48,616 nt of DNA, taken from Paracoccus litorisediminis. Lineage in GTDB: Bacteria; Pseudomonadota; Alphaproteobacteria; Rhodobacterales; Rhodobacteraceae. Below, piece after piece: positions 32,186-41,070 of the stretch. Made by a program: the position numbers and the translations under genes. The notes under the pieces were generated by a model. The model did not search any database. It was not told the origin of the DNA and saw only the letters and a program-made list of their open reading frames with translations. Within the stretch, counting starts at the first letter, position 1. Each line of letters opens with the position of its first letter. The stretch lies in the NCBI RefSeq assembly GCF_009711205.1, contig NZ_WMIG01000025.1:1-48616 (forward strand), read 5' to 3'.

Positions 32186-32794
32186 TCAAAACTCGACCCC
32201 CGGCTGTGCCTTGATGCCCGCGCGGAACGGATGCTTGATCAGCGACATCTCGGTCACCAGATCGGCGGCCTCGACCAGTTCCGGCTTGGCATTGCGCCCG
32301 GTCAGGCAGACATGGGTCATCGGCGGCTTTTCGTTCAGCAGGAAATCCACCACCTCGGCCACGTCCAGATAGTCATAGCGCAGGGCGATGTTGATCTCGT
32401 CCAGCAGGACAAAGCGGATCTGAGGGTCAAGGATCTGCTCGCGCGCGATGCGCCAGCCGTTTTGGGCGGCGGCAATGTCGCGTTCGCGGTCCTGGGTTTC
32501 CCAGGTGAACCCCTCGCCCGAGACAAAGAACCGGCATTCCTGCGCAAAGCGTGTCCGCAGCAATTCGCGTTCGCCGGTATCGCGACCGCCCTTGATGAAC
32601 TGGACTACGGCGCAGGGCATGCCATGGGCGATGCAGCGCAGGACCATGCCAAAGCCCGATGACGACTTGCCCTTGCCCGGCCCGGTATGGACCATGATCA
32701 GGCCCTTTTCCCCGGTCTTGGACGCCATCATCTTGTCGCGCGCGGCCTTGATGCGCTTCATCTTTTCGGTGTGGCGCGTGGCGGTGTCGTCCAT
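32186..32794 (-). CDS. cobO: cob(I)yrinic acid a,c-diamide adenosyltransferase
   Basis: 202 residues, CobO/BtuR family. VHTGPGKGKSSSGFGM (about 35-50) is the ATP-binding P-loop, followed by FVLLDEINIALRYDYLDVAE with the Walker-B-like acids and VCLTGRNAKPEL near the C-terminus. It adenosylates the cobalt. The start at 32794 lies 52 bases from the P1 helix of the cobalamin riboswitch on the opposite strand, so its promoter must be short or overlap the DNA encoding the riboswitch. No riboswitch was seen in the cobO direction. Confidence 0.93.
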   Translation of the reverse strand: MDDTATRHTEKMKRIKAARDKMMASKTGEKGLIMVHTGPGKGKSSSGFGMVLRCIAHGMPCAVVQFIKGGRDTGERELLRTRFAQECRFFVSGEGFTWETQDRERDIAAAQNGWRIAREQILDPQIRFVLLDEINIALRYDYLDVAEVVDFLLNEKPPMTHVCLTGRNAKPELVEAADLVTEMSLIKHPFRAGIKAQPGVEF

Positions 32795-32846
32795 GTCGGG
32801 TTCCTTGCGCTTGACAGTCCTTGGCGGGCTGGACCATATCAGTCCC
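32795..32846. promoter_or_regulatory. divergent cobO / riboswitch-1 promoter region
   Basis: Only 52 bases separate the cobO start and the first riboswitch helix. TTGACA occurs at 32810-32815 (TTGACAGTCCTTGG) and CATATC-like bases about 18 further on, giving a possible rightward -35/-10 pair that would start transcription right at the riboswitch. Call made by eye. Confidence 0.4.
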
Positions 32847-33025
32847 GCTGGTGCCTGTGCAAACAGGTGAAAAGGGAATGCGCAAGGCCGTCAGGCCCAG
32901 AGCGCAGCCGCCCCCGCGACCGTGAGTGGAAAGGGAACCCAAGGCCACTGGATGCATGCATCCGGGAAGGCAGGGCAACCGCCGGAGCTACCCTCCGAAA
33001 TCCGCAAGCCGGGAGACCTGCCAGC
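32847..33025 (+). ncRNA. cobalamin riboswitch 1
   Basis: Closing helix P1 GCTGG (32847-32851) pairs with CCAGC (33021-33025). Inside lie the conserved features: GGTGCC, AAAAGGGAA, GCCCCCGCGACCGTGAGTGG, the CCACTGGATG region with a hairpin, CGGGAAGGC, and the B12 box AGCCGGGAGACCTGCC (33008-33023). It precedes DUF1636-cobW-cobN and the main cob operon. Binding of adenosylcobalamin should turn the operon off. The downstream hairpin at 33104-33129 points to translational control. Confidence 0.92.
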
Positions 33026-33103
33026 CATGATGCATGTAACCGGACGGGGGTGTTCTGGTATGGAGATAGGCAGCCTTTCCGGGCCGTTTCGTCACCATTT
33101 TCC

Positions 33104-33129
33104 CCTCGTCCGTCCTTCGGTGGGTGAGG
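33104..33129 (+). promoter_or_regulatory. ribosome-binding-site hairpin, expression platform of riboswitch 1
   Basis: CCTCGTCCGTC (33104-33114) can pair along its whole length with GGTGGGTGAGG (33119-33129), using four G-U pairs, with the loop CTTC. The right arm is the purine-rich Shine-Dalgarno region and ends at the base before the ATG at 33130. The stem would block initiation when formed. The switch presumably depends on an alternative pairing I could not define by eye. Confidence 0.55.
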
Positions 33130-33495
33130 ATGATGACGATACGACCAAAACCAGCCGAGTTGCTGGTCTGCACCTGCTGCAAGAACGCGGCTGACCCGGC
33201 GGTAACCGGCGAGGCCGTGCTGTCCAGCCTGTCCGACGCGCTTGCCGGGACGATCACCGTCACCGGCGTGCAATGCCTGTCCAACTGCTCGCGTGGTTGC
33301 ACCATCGCGCTGCGCGGCGCGGGGCGCTGGACCTATGTCTACGGCAATATCGACGCCTCGGCCCATCTGGAGGCGATCCGCGACGGCGCGGCCAGATATG
33401 TGCAGGCCCCCGACGGGCTGGTGCCATGGCGCGACCGCCCCCTGCATTTCCGCAAGAACTGCATCGCCCGCATTCCCCCCATGGAGACCGAATGA
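33130..33495 (+). CDS. DUF1636 family, thioredoxin-fold metal-binding protein
   Basis: 121 residues from ATG 33130; ATG 33133 and GTG 33124 are alternatives, and all share the same ribosome binding region. ELLVCTCCKN and VQCLSNCSRGCTIAL give cysteines at C-x-C-C and C-x4-C-x3-C spacing, similar to the thioredoxin-like [2Fe-2S] ferredoxin pattern. This small family (DUF1636) is commonly found just before cobW. It ends immediately before the cobW ATG (TGA-ATG), so the two are coupled. Inference: metal or electron handling that supports cobalt insertion by CobN or the CobW GTPase. No direct function is established. Confidence 0.8.
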   Translation: MMTIRPKPAELLVCTCCKNAADPAVTGEAVLSSLSDALAGTITVTGVQCLSNCSRGCTIALRGAGRWTYVYGNIDASAHLEAIRDGAARYVQAPDGLVPWRDRPLHFRKNCIARIPPMETE

Positions 33496-34548
33496 ATGGC
33501 CAATCTTGAAAAACTTCCCGTCACCGTCATCACCGGCTTTCTGGGATCGGGCAAGACCACGCTGATCTCGCATCTGATGCGCAATCCCGGCGGCAAACGG
33601 CTGGCCGTGGTGGTCAACGAATTCGGCGAATTCGGTGTCGATGGCGACATCCTGAAAGGCTGCGCCATCCCGGAATGCCCGGCGGAAAACATCGTGGAGC
33701 TGGCCAATGGCTGCATCTGCTGCACCGTGGCCGACGATTTCATCCCGACCATCGAGACGCTGATGGCGCTTGATCCCCGCCCCGATCACATCCTGATCGA
33801 GACCTCGGGGCTGGCCTTGCCCAAGCCCCTGCTGCGTGCCTTTGACTGGCCCGCCATCCGCTCGCGCATTACCGTGGATGGCGTGATCGCGCTGGCCGAT
33901 GCCGAGGCGGTCGCGGCGGGCCGTTTCGCGCCCGATGTCGCGGCGGTGGACCGCCAGCGTCTGGCCGATGACAGCATCGACCATGAAACCCCGCTGTCCG
34001 AGGTGTTCGGCGATCAGGTGTCCTGCGCGGATATCGTGCTGCTGACCAAGCCCGACCTTGCCGGCCCCAATGGCGTGGCCCGCGCGCGTGAAGTGATCCT
34101 TGCCGAGGCACCGCGCGCCCTGCCGATCATTGAGGTCGCCGAAGGCGCGGTCGATCCGCGCGTGATCCTTGGCCTTGGTGCTGCGGCCGAGGATGATCTG
34201 GCCGCGCGCCCCTCGCATCACGACGGGGCCGATGATCACGAACATGACGACTTTGCCAGCGTGGTCATCGATATCCCCGAAATCCACGACCCCGCGCCGC
34301 TGGTCGAACGGATCGAGGGGCTGGCGCGCGAGCAAAACATCCTGCGTGTCAAGGGTCATGTCGCCGTCACCGGCAAGCCGATGCGGCTGCTGGTTCAGGC
34401 GGTGGGGGCACGGGTGCGCCATCAGTTCGACCGGGCATGGCGGCCGGATGAGGCGCGCCAAGGCCGGTTGGTCGTCATCGGGGAACATCACGACATCGAT
34501 GCGCAGGCGATCCGCGCCCTGCTGCTGCCGCAACCGCTGGACGCGTGA
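33496..34548 (+). CDS. cobW: CobW, G3E-family metallochaperone GTPase
   Basis: 350 residues. P-loop VITGFLGSGKTT (11-22), the G3E Glu in VVNEFGEFG (39-47), the metal-binding CxCC motif as NGCICC (71-76) and a TKPD nucleotide-specificity motif near residue 180. A His/Asp-rich patch (SHHDGADDHEHDD, about 238-251) precedes the C-terminal domain. CobW is proposed to deliver Co(II) to the cobaltochelatase; it sits directly before cobN. It starts at the base after the DUF1636 stop. Confidence 0.93.
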   Translation: MANLEKLPVTVITGFLGSGKTTLISHLMRNPGGKRLAVVVNEFGEFGVDGDILKGCAIPECPAENIVELANGCICCTVADDFIPTIETLMALDPRPDHILIETSGLALPKPLLRAFDWPAIRSRITVDGVIALADAEAVAAGRFAPDVAAVDRQRLADDSIDHETPLSEVFGDQVSCADIVLLTKPDLAGPNGVARAREVILAEAPRALPIIEVAEGAVDPRVILGLGAAAEDDLAARPSHHDGADDHEHDDFASVVIDIPEIHDPAPLVERIEGLAREQNILRVKGHVAVTGKPMRLLVQAVGARVRHQFDRAWRPDEARQGRLVVIGEHHDIDAQAIRALLLPQPLDA

Positions 34549-34563
34549 CAGGGACCGACCCGC

Positions 34564-37500
34564 ATGCATGTCGTCTTCCGCGAAAGCCACGGGCTTGAGG
34601 AAACCGAGGTCCCCCGTGACCTTGGTCAAAGCCCTGCGGATATGGTCGTGCTGTCCTTCTCGGACAGCGACCTTGGCGCTTTCGCGGCGGCATGGCATGG
34701 CGCATCGGGGCAGCTGCCGGGGCTGCGTTTGGCGAATATCGCGGCGCTGACCCATCCGGTTTCGGTCGATACCTATGTCGAGACGACGCTTTCCGGGGCA
34801 CGGGCGATCCTGATCCGGCTGATCGGCGGCACGGCCTATTGGCCCTATGGCTTGCAGCAGATCGGGGCGCTGGCCCGCCGCAATGGCATCGCGCTGGCGG
34901 TCCTGCCCGCCGATGGTCGCCCCGATCCGCGGCTGGATGCGGCATCCACCCTTCCGGCCCCGGTGCTGGCCCGGCTGGCTGCGCTTTGCGATTCCGGCGG
35001 CGCTGACGCGGCGCTGACCGCTTTGGGCATTCTGGCCAAGGCAGCCGGACTGCCTGCCGCAGACATCGATGCCGCCCCTCCGCTACCGGAGCATGGCTTC
35101 TGGACGCAGGACGCGGGTGTCATGTCTGACGCCCAGCCGGACGACAGCCAGCCGTTGATCCTGATCCTGTTCTACCGCTCCTATCTGCTGGCAGGCGATC
35201 TGGACCCGATCGCGGCCCTGATCCGCAGCTTTCATACGCGCGGGTTTCGCGCCGTGGCGATGTTCGTGCCGTCGCTGAAACATGCGGCGGCGGCATGGGT
35301 GGCGGGGCAGGTGGCGCATCTGCGCCCCGCTGCAATCGTCAACGCGACAGCCTTTTCCGCGCGGGGCGAGATGGGGGCCTCGCCGCTGGATGCCGCCGGG
35401 GTGCCGGTGTTTCAGGTGGCGCTTGCGACCTCGGACCGGCAGACATGGCGCGCCTCGGATCGGGGGCTGTCCCCCGCCGATCTGGCCATGCATGTGGTCA
35501 TGCCCGAGGTGGACGGGCGCATTTTTGCCGGTGTCGCCTCCTTCAAATCGGCGGCGGCCCCCGATGCCGATCTGGAGTTTGCGCGGGTGATGCATCTGTC
35601 CGATCCCGAGCGGATCGCGGCCATCGCTGACCGGGTGGTGGGCTGGCATCGTCTGGCTGCGACCAGCGCCCCGCAGCGTCGGGTGGCCGTCGTTCTGTCC
35701 AGCTATCCGGGACGGGAATGGAACATGGCCCATGCTGTGGGGCTGGACGCCTTGGCTTCGGCCGAGGCGATCTTGCAGGACCTTGCGCAGGCGGGTCATG
35801 ACATCGCGCCCGGCGGCGAGCTGACCTCGCTGGCCAAGGCGCGCATTCACTGGCCGATGGCGGATTACCTTGCTGCCCTGTCACGCCTGCCCCAGTCGCT
35901 GCGCGACGCGCTTGCCGCCAGTTGGGGCGACCCCAAGGACGACCCGGATGCCACGCCCGCAGGCTTTGCCTTTGCGGCGGTCCGGCGCGGCAAGGCCATC
36001 GTCGCCCTTCAGCCCGAGCGGGGACAGCCCGGCCAACGTGCCGCCGAATACCACGACCTGTCCCGCGTCCCGCGCCATGCCTATGTCGCCTTTTACCTTT
36101 GGCTGCGGCAGCAGGCCGATGCGCTGGTTCATGTCGGCGCGCATGGCACGCTGGAATGGCTGCCGGGCAAATCCGTTGCCTTGGGGCCGGATTGTTGGCC
36201 CGAGGCGCTGATCCGCGATCTGCCGGTGATCTATCCCTTTATCGTCAACGACCCTGGAGAGGCGGCACAGGCCAAGCGGCGCATCGGTGCGGTCACGCTG
36301 GGTCATGTCCCGCCGCCGCAGCAGGTTTCGGGCACGCCGCATCGGTTGGCGCGGCTGGAGACGCTGCTTGACGAGTTTTCGAATGCCGACGGGCTTGATC
36401 CGAAACGCCGCGATCGTCTGACCGGGGATATCCTTGATGAGGCGGCACGCGCGGGACTTGATATCGCGGGCGACGCCAGTGCGATCCCCGACATCGACCG
36501 CTTTGTTTGCGATGTGAAGGACAGCCAGTTCGGCGACGGGTTGCATGTCTGGGGGCGCGCGCCCGACCTGTCCGACGAACTTGCCCGCACCTGCGCCAAG
36601 GCCGAGCGCCAATCCCTGCTTGACGCGCTGGCCGGGCGTCGGATCGAGCCGGGGCCAGCCGGTTCCCCCTGGCGCGGACGCCGGGACGTGTTGCCGACCG
36701 GGCGCAATCTGTACACGACCGATCCGCGCAGCCTGCCCAGCCGTGCGGCCTATGCGCAAGGCAGGCTGCTGGCCGATGAGCTGGTGCGGCGGCATCTGCA
36801 GGATCATGGCGACTGGCCGCGCGGCATCATCCTTGACCTGTGGGGCTCGGCCACGATGCGCACGGCGGGCGAGGAATTTGCCATGGCGCTGGTCCTGCTG
36901 GGCGTCCGCCCGATCTGGGACGCGGGCAGCGAGCGGGTCTCGGGCATCGAGATCCTGCCGATCGCGGAACTCGACCGGCCCCGGCTTGACGTGACCCTGC
37001 GCATCTCGGGCCTGTTCCGCGATCTGTTCCCGACGCTGACCGCGCTGTTCCAGCAGGCGGTGCGGGCGCTGGCCGCACGCGACGAAAGCCCGGACTGGAA
37101 CCCCTATAGCGGTCAAGACTTGGCCCGCGTCTTTGGCCCAGAGCCGGGCAGTTTCGGTCTGGGGATGGGTGATTTTCTGGGCGATTACTCTGAAACCGGT
37201 CGCCGCAAGGCCGGCGAGGCATGGCTTGCCGCCTCAACCTGGGCAGTGGATGGCGACCGGGTTACGCATGACCCGAGGGGCATCGCACAGCGTGTCCGCA
37301 GCGCGGATGCCTTTGTCCATGTGCAGGACCTGCCGGAAACCGACCTGCTGCTGGCCGAGGATTATGCCGCGCATGAGGCGGGCTTCGCCGCAGCGATGTC
37401 GGTCACCGGGGGCAAGGCGGCGCTGCTGCATCTGGACGCGACCGATCCGACGCGCCCCCGCGCCCGCAGCCTGCCCGAGGAAATCGCCCGCGTCACCCAT

Positions 37501-37806
37501 GCCCGCGCCGCGCATCCGGGCTGGATCGCGGGCATGCGGCGGCACGGTTTTCGCGGCGCGGCCGAAATCGCGGCGACCTTGGAAAACATGGCAGCCTTTG
37601 CGCATCTGGCGGGCGTGGTCCCCTCGGCGCTGTTCGACCTGTATTGGGACGCGACGCTGGGGGATGGCGCGGTCGCGGGTTTTCTGCGGGACGCGAACCC
37701 GCAGGCCTTCGACGCCATGCAGCAACGCTTCGCCGCACTGCACGCGGCAGGCCTGTGGCAGACCCGCCGCAATTCGATCCTTGCCACGATGGAGGATCAG
37801 CCATGA
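34564..37806 (+). CDS. cobN: cobaltochelatase subunit CobN
   Basis: 1080 residues, the large, porphyrin-binding subunit of the ATP-dependent cobaltochelatase that inserts Co(II) into hydrogenobyrinic acid a,c-diamide. The family signature VHVGAHGTLEWLPGKSVAL is found near 521-539; IVNDPGEAAQAKRR and LDLWGSATMRTAGEE are also typical. It is about 200 residues shorter than the 1275-residue Pseudomonas denitrificans CobN, but the frame is open throughout and the C-terminus is normal, so it is likely a short version rather than a truncation. Partners CobS and CobT are not in this window. The start follows cobW by 15 bases; the stop overlaps cobG by 4. Confidence 0.93.
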   Translation: MHVVFRESHGLEETEVPRDLGQSPADMVVLSFSDSDLGAFAAAWHGASGQLPGLRLANIAALTHPVSVDTYVETTLSGARAILIRLIGGTAYWPYGLQQIGALARRNGIALAVLPADGRPDPRLDAASTLPAPVLARLAALCDSGGADAALTALGILAKAAGLPAADIDAAPPLPEHGFWTQDAGVMSDAQPDDSQPLILILFYRSYLLAGDLDPIAALIRSFHTRGFRAVAMFVPSLKHAAAAWVAGQVAHLRPAAIVNATAFSARGEMGASPLDAAGVPVFQVALATSDRQTWRASDRGLSPADLAMHVVMPEVDGRIFAGVASFKSAAAPDADLEFARVMHLSDPERIAAIADRVVGWHRLAATSAPQRRVAVVLSSYPGREWNMAHAVGLDALASAEAILQDLAQAGHDIAPGGELTSLAKARIHWPMADYLAALSRLPQSLRDALAASWGDPKDDPDATPAGFAFAAVRRGKAIVALQPERGQPGQRAAEYHDLSRVPRHAYVAFYLWLRQQADALVHVGAHGTLEWLPGKSVALGPDCWPEALIRDLPVIYPFIVNDPGEAAQAKRRIGAVTLGHVPPPQQVSGTPHRLARLETLLDEFSNADGLDPKRRDRLTGDILDEAARAGLDIAGDASAIPDIDRFVCDVKDSQFGDGLHVWGRAPDLSDELARTCAKAERQSLLDALAGRRIEPGPAGSPWRGRRDVLPTGRNLYTTDPRSLPSRAAYAQGRLLADELVRRHLQDHGDWPRGIILDLWGSATMRTAGEEFAMALVLLGVRPIWDAGSERVSGIEILPIAELDRPRLDVTLRISGLFRDLFPTLTALFQQAVRALAARDESPDWNPYSGQDLARVFGPEPGSFGLGMGDFLGDYSETGRRKAGEAWLAASTWAVDGDRVTHDPRGIAQRVRSADAFVHVQDLPETDLLLAEDYAAHEAGFAAAMSVTGGKAALLHLDATDPTRPRARSLPEEIARVTHARAAHPGWIAGMRRHGFRGAAEIAATLENMAAFAHLAGVVPSALFDLYWDATLGDGAVAGFLRDANPQAFDAMQQRFAALHAAGLWQTRRNSILATMEDQP

Positions 37807-38963
37807 CCGCGCCCGTCATTCGCGGCTGGTGCCCCGGCGCGCGACGACCGATGATGGCGGGCGACGGGCTGGTGCTGCGGGTCCGGCCGCCGCTGGGCGA
37901 ACTGACCCCGGCTCAGGCGACGGGTTTGGCCGATCTGGCGCAATTGCATGGCAATGGCCTGATCGAGCTGACCAGCCGCGCGAACCTGCAATTGCGCGGG
38001 TTGTCCGATGACTCCCATGCCCCGCTGATCGAGGCGCTGGCCGAGTTGGACCTGCTGGATGCCGATGCCGAGGTCGAGGCGCGGCGCAATATCGTGCTCG
38101 ACCCGTTTCGGCCTGTCGGGCCGGATGTGCAGAATCGTATCGCGGCGGGGCTGATGCAGGGTCTGGCCTTGCCCGAGTTTGCGGCGCTTCCGTCGAAATT
38201 CGGCTTTGTTGTGGATACTGGCCCGCAGCGTCAGCTGGCTGAAATCAGCGGTGATATCCGCATTGAAGCCGGGCCTGCCGGGCTGATCCTGCGTGCCGAT
38301 GGCTGCCCCACGGGTCGACTTGTGCCCGATGCGGAAACGGCGGTGCGGCTGGCGCTGGATCTGGCGCGGTGGTTCACCGCCTCGGGTGGCGTGGGTTCGG
38401 ATGGCAGGGGGCGGATGGCCCGCCATCTGGGGCTGGGCGCAATCCTGCCTACGGATCTGGACGGCACGCATTCGCCCCATGCAGCGGCAGCAGCGCCCGT
38501 TCCGGGTGTGCAGGCGGGTGGGCTATGCCTTGGGGCGGCCTTCGGACTGCTTCCGGCCCCAGCCCTGCGTCAGCTTGCGGCAAGCGGAGCCCCGGTTCTG
38601 CGCATGACCCCGTGGCGGATGATCTTTCTGCCGGGGGTGACGGCCACCAGCGTCCCCGAAGGCATGATCCAATATCCCGCCGATCCGATCCTGCGGGTTC
38701 AGGCCTGCACGGGATCGCCGGGTTGCCCGCAGGCCAATATCGCGACGCGTGATCTGGCGCGAGAGCTTGCCGCATCGCTGCCGCCTTGGGCGCGGCTGCA
38801 TGTCTCGGGCTGCGCCAAGGGTTGTGCCCAGCCGGGGCCCGCCGATTTCACGCTGCTGGGCGGATCGGGCGGGTTTGACCTGATCAGGAACGGTACGGCT
38901 TGGGACCCACCCGCACATCGTGCGCTGTCTCTGGCGCAAATCCACGAAATTCTGGGCGGATGA
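37803..38963 (+). CDS. cobG: precorrin-3B synthase (monooxygenase)
   Basis: 386 residues, sulfite-reductase-like siroheme/[4Fe-4S] fold. The cluster ligands are visible: C302 and C308 in ACTGSPGC, C337 and C341 in VSGCAKGCAQPG. N-terminal domain with LTSRANLQLRGL. CobG uses O2 to hydroxylate C20 and form the gamma-lactone of precorrin-3B, so its presence marks the oxygen-dependent route. ATGA overlap with cobN. Confidence 0.92.
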   Translation: MTAPVIRGWCPGARRPMMAGDGLVLRVRPPLGELTPAQATGLADLAQLHGNGLIELTSRANLQLRGLSDDSHAPLIEALAELDLLDADAEVEARRNIVLDPFRPVGPDVQNRIAAGLMQGLALPEFAALPSKFGFVVDTGPQRQLAEISGDIRIEAGPAGLILRADGCPTGRLVPDAETAVRLALDLARWFTASGGVGSDGRGRMARHLGLGAILPTDLDGTHSPHAAAAAPVPGVQAGGLCLGAAFGLLPAPALRQLAASGAPVLRMTPWRMIFLPGVTATSVPEGMIQYPADPILRVQACTGSPGCPQANIATRDLARELAASLPPWARLHVSGCAKGCAQPGPADFTLLGGSGGFDLIRNGTAWDPPAHRALSLAQIHEILGG

Positions 38964-38966
38964 AAC

Positions 38967-39596
38967 ATGCCATATAGTTATGAAACCGACGGCGCGGCGA
39001 TCTATGCCGAAAGCTTCGCGACGATCCGGGCCGAGGCCCGCCTTGACCGCTTCGATGCCGATGAGGAAACGGTGGCGGTCCGCATGATCCACGCCGCCGG
39101 GTTGGTCGGGCTGGAGGAGCAGATCCGCTTTTCCCCCGGCATGGTGGCCCGCGCGCGGCAGGCCTTGCAGGGCGGCGCGCCGATCCTTTGCGATGCGCGC
39201 ATGGTCAGCGAAGGCGTGACCCGCCCGCGTCTGCCCGCTGGGAACGAGGTGATCTGCACCTTGCACGCCCCCGAGGTTGCCGGTCTGGCCGCGCAACTGG
39301 GCACGACGCGTTCCGCCGCCGCGCTGGAACTGTGGCGGCCGCATCTGGGCGGCGCGCTGGTCGCCATCGGTAATGCGCCGACCGCGCTGTTCCACCTGCT
39401 GGAAATGCTCGAGGACCCTTCCTGCCCGCGCCCCGCGGCGATCATCGGCTGCCCGGTCGGCTTTGTTGGTGCCGCGGAATCCAAACAGGCGTTGTGGGAC
39501 GCGCAGCCCGCGCCCTGCGTCATCGTCAAGGGCCGCTTGGGCGGCAGCGCCATCACCGTCGCCGCCATCAACGCCATTGCGAGCCGCGCGGAATGA
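38967..39596 (+). CDS. cobH: precorrin-8X methylmutase
   Basis: 209 residues. The catalytic histidine is in VAVRMIHAAGLV (H42), and the product-binding region includes ALRG-like GNAPTALFHLLEM and IIGCPVGFVGAAESK. CobH moves the methyl group from C11 to C12 and yields hydrogenobyrinic acid. Length normal. Three bases after cobG; 4-base overlap with cobI. Confidence 0.94.
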   Translation: MPYSYETDGAAIYAESFATIRAEARLDRFDADEETVAVRMIHAAGLVGLEEQIRFSPGMVARARQALQGGAPILCDARMVSEGVTRPRLPAGNEVICTLHAPEVAGLAAQLGTTRSAAALELWRPHLGGALVAIGNAPTALFHLLEMLEDPSCPRPAAIIGCPVGFVGAAESKQALWDAQPAPCVIVKGRLGGSAITVAAINAIASRAE

Positions 39597-40321
39597 CCTG
39601 CGGCACCATCCACGGCGTCGGCCTTGGCCCCGGCGACCCCGAGTTGATGAGCGTGCGCGCCGACAGGCTGCTGCGCGGCGCTCGCCACGTCGCCTATTTC
39701 CGCAAGGCCGGGCGACCGGGGCGCGCGCGCGGCATCGTCGACGGCATGCTGCGCCCCGATGCTATCGAATTCGCGATGGAATACCCGGTCACGACCGAGT
39801 TTGCGCTGGACGACCCCGCCTATAACCAGGCCCTGTCGGGCTTCTATGCCGAGGTCACCACGCATCTGGTCGCCTTGGCCCAGACGGGTGAGGATGTGGT
39901 CGTGCTGTGCGAAGGCGATCCCTTCTTCTACGGCTCGTTCATGCATTTGCACGCCCGGTTGCAAGGCCGGGTTCCGGTTCATGTCGTGCCCGCGATCACC
40001 GGCATGTCGGCGGCATGGACCGTCACCGGCATTCCGGTGACATGGGGCGATGATGTGCTGACCGTCCTTCTGGGCACCATGTCTGAATTGGATCTGGCCC
40101 GGCGCATGTCCGACGCCGATGCCATCGTGGTGATGAAGGTCGGCCGCAACCTGCCCAAGGTGCGCCGCGCGCTTGAACTGGCAGGCAAGCTTGACCGCGC
40201 GTGGCTGGTCGAATGCGCCAGCATGGAGGCCGAGCGCGCCATCCCCCTGGCCGAGGCGGGTGAACGAACCGTGCCCTATTTCTCGATCGTGATTGTCCAT
40301 GGACAGGGGCGGCGGCCATGA
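39593..40321 (+). CDS. cobI: precorrin-2 C20-methyltransferase
   Basis: 242 residues, class III SAM methyltransferase. GVGLGPGDPELMSVRA at the N-terminus, VVLCEGDPFFYGSFMHL (SAM pocket) near 98-115, and PAITGMSAAW. The start is the ATG overlapping the cobH stop; longer in-frame alternatives are not needed. 4-base overlap with cobJ. Confidence 0.93.
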   Translation: MTCGTIHGVGLGPGDPELMSVRADRLLRGARHVAYFRKAGRPGRARGIVDGMLRPDAIEFAMEYPVTTEFALDDPAYNQALSGFYAEVTTHLVALAQTGEDVVVLCEGDPFFYGSFMHLHARLQGRVPVHVVPAITGMSAAWTVTGIPVTWGDDVLTVLLGTMSELDLARRMSDADAIVVMKVGRNLPKVRRALELAGKLDRAWLVECASMEAERAIPLAEAGERTVPYFSIVIVHGQGRRP

Positions 40322-41070
40322 GCGGTTGGCTGGTCATCGCCGGTCTGGGGCCGGGCGATCCGCGCATGATCACGCCGGAAGTCACGGCGGCACTGAATGA
40401 GGCCACCGATATCGTCGGCTACATCCCTTATGTGCGACGCATTGCCCCGCGCGCCGGGCTGGTGCTGCACGAAAGCGACAACCGGGTCGAACTTGACCGC
40501 GCCCGGCATGCGCTGGCCATGGCGGCCGCTGGCCGTCGCGTCACCGTCGTCAGTTCGGGCGATCCGGGCGTTTTCGCCATGGCCTCGGCCGTGTTCGAGG
40601 CGCTGGAGACCGGGCCGCAGGCATGGCGCGATCTGGATATCCGCGTCCTGCCCGGTGTGACTGCAATGCTGGCGGCGGCGGCACGGGCTGGCGCCCCCCT
40701 TGGCCATGATTTCTGCGTGATCAACCTGAGCGACAACCTGAAGCCTTGGGATCTGATCGCGCGCCGATTGCGGCTGGCGGTCGAGGCGGATTTCGCCATC
40801 GCGCTTTACAACCCCCGCTCAAAAGCCCGCCCCGAGGGCTTTGCCCGCACATTGGACATCCTGCGCGAATGCTGCGAACCGGGGCGGGTGTTGGTCTTCG
40901 CCCGCGCAGTCTCGACGCCGGATGAGGAACTGACGGTGGTCAGCCTGTCTGACGCGCGGCCCGAGATGGCCGACATGCGCACCGTGGTTCTGGTCGGGTC
41001 TTCCGCCACGCGGGTGATCCGGCGTGGCGGTGCGCCCATCGTCTATACGCCGCGTTCGGTGCTGGCATGA
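40318..41070 (+). CDS. cobJ: precorrin-3B C17-methyltransferase
   Basis: 250 residues, class III SAM methyltransferase that also drives ring contraction. VIAGLGPGDPRMITPEV, TDIVGYIPYVRRI, VVSSGDPGVFAMA, LGHDFCVINLSD and LYNPRSKARPE are the CobJ/CbiH signatures. Its end overlaps by 28 bases the end of the oppositely oriented cobK. Confidence 0.94.
   Translation: MSGWLVIAGLGPGDPRMITPEVTAALNEATDIVGYIPYVRRIAPRAGLVLHESDNRVELDRARHALAMAAAGRRVTVVSSGDPGVFAMASAVFEALETGPQAWRDLDIRVLPGVTAMLAAAARAGAPLGHDFCVINLSDNLKPWDLIARRLRLAVEADFAIALYNPRSKARPEGFARTLDILRECCEPGRVLVFARAVSTPDEELTVVSLSDARPEMADMRTVVLVGSSATRVIRRGGAPIVYTPRSVLA

Noticed and set aside
33000..33120. Start codon at 33028 and short frame just after the B12 box as the first gene of the operon
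   Set aside because: The encoded peptide has no motifs and the DUF1636 gene with its cysteine pattern and RBS lies immediately after; the region is better explained as the riboswitch output leader.
32839..34755. 638-codon minus-strand open frame
   Set aside because: Antisense of riboswitch 1, DUF1636 and cobW; no motifs.
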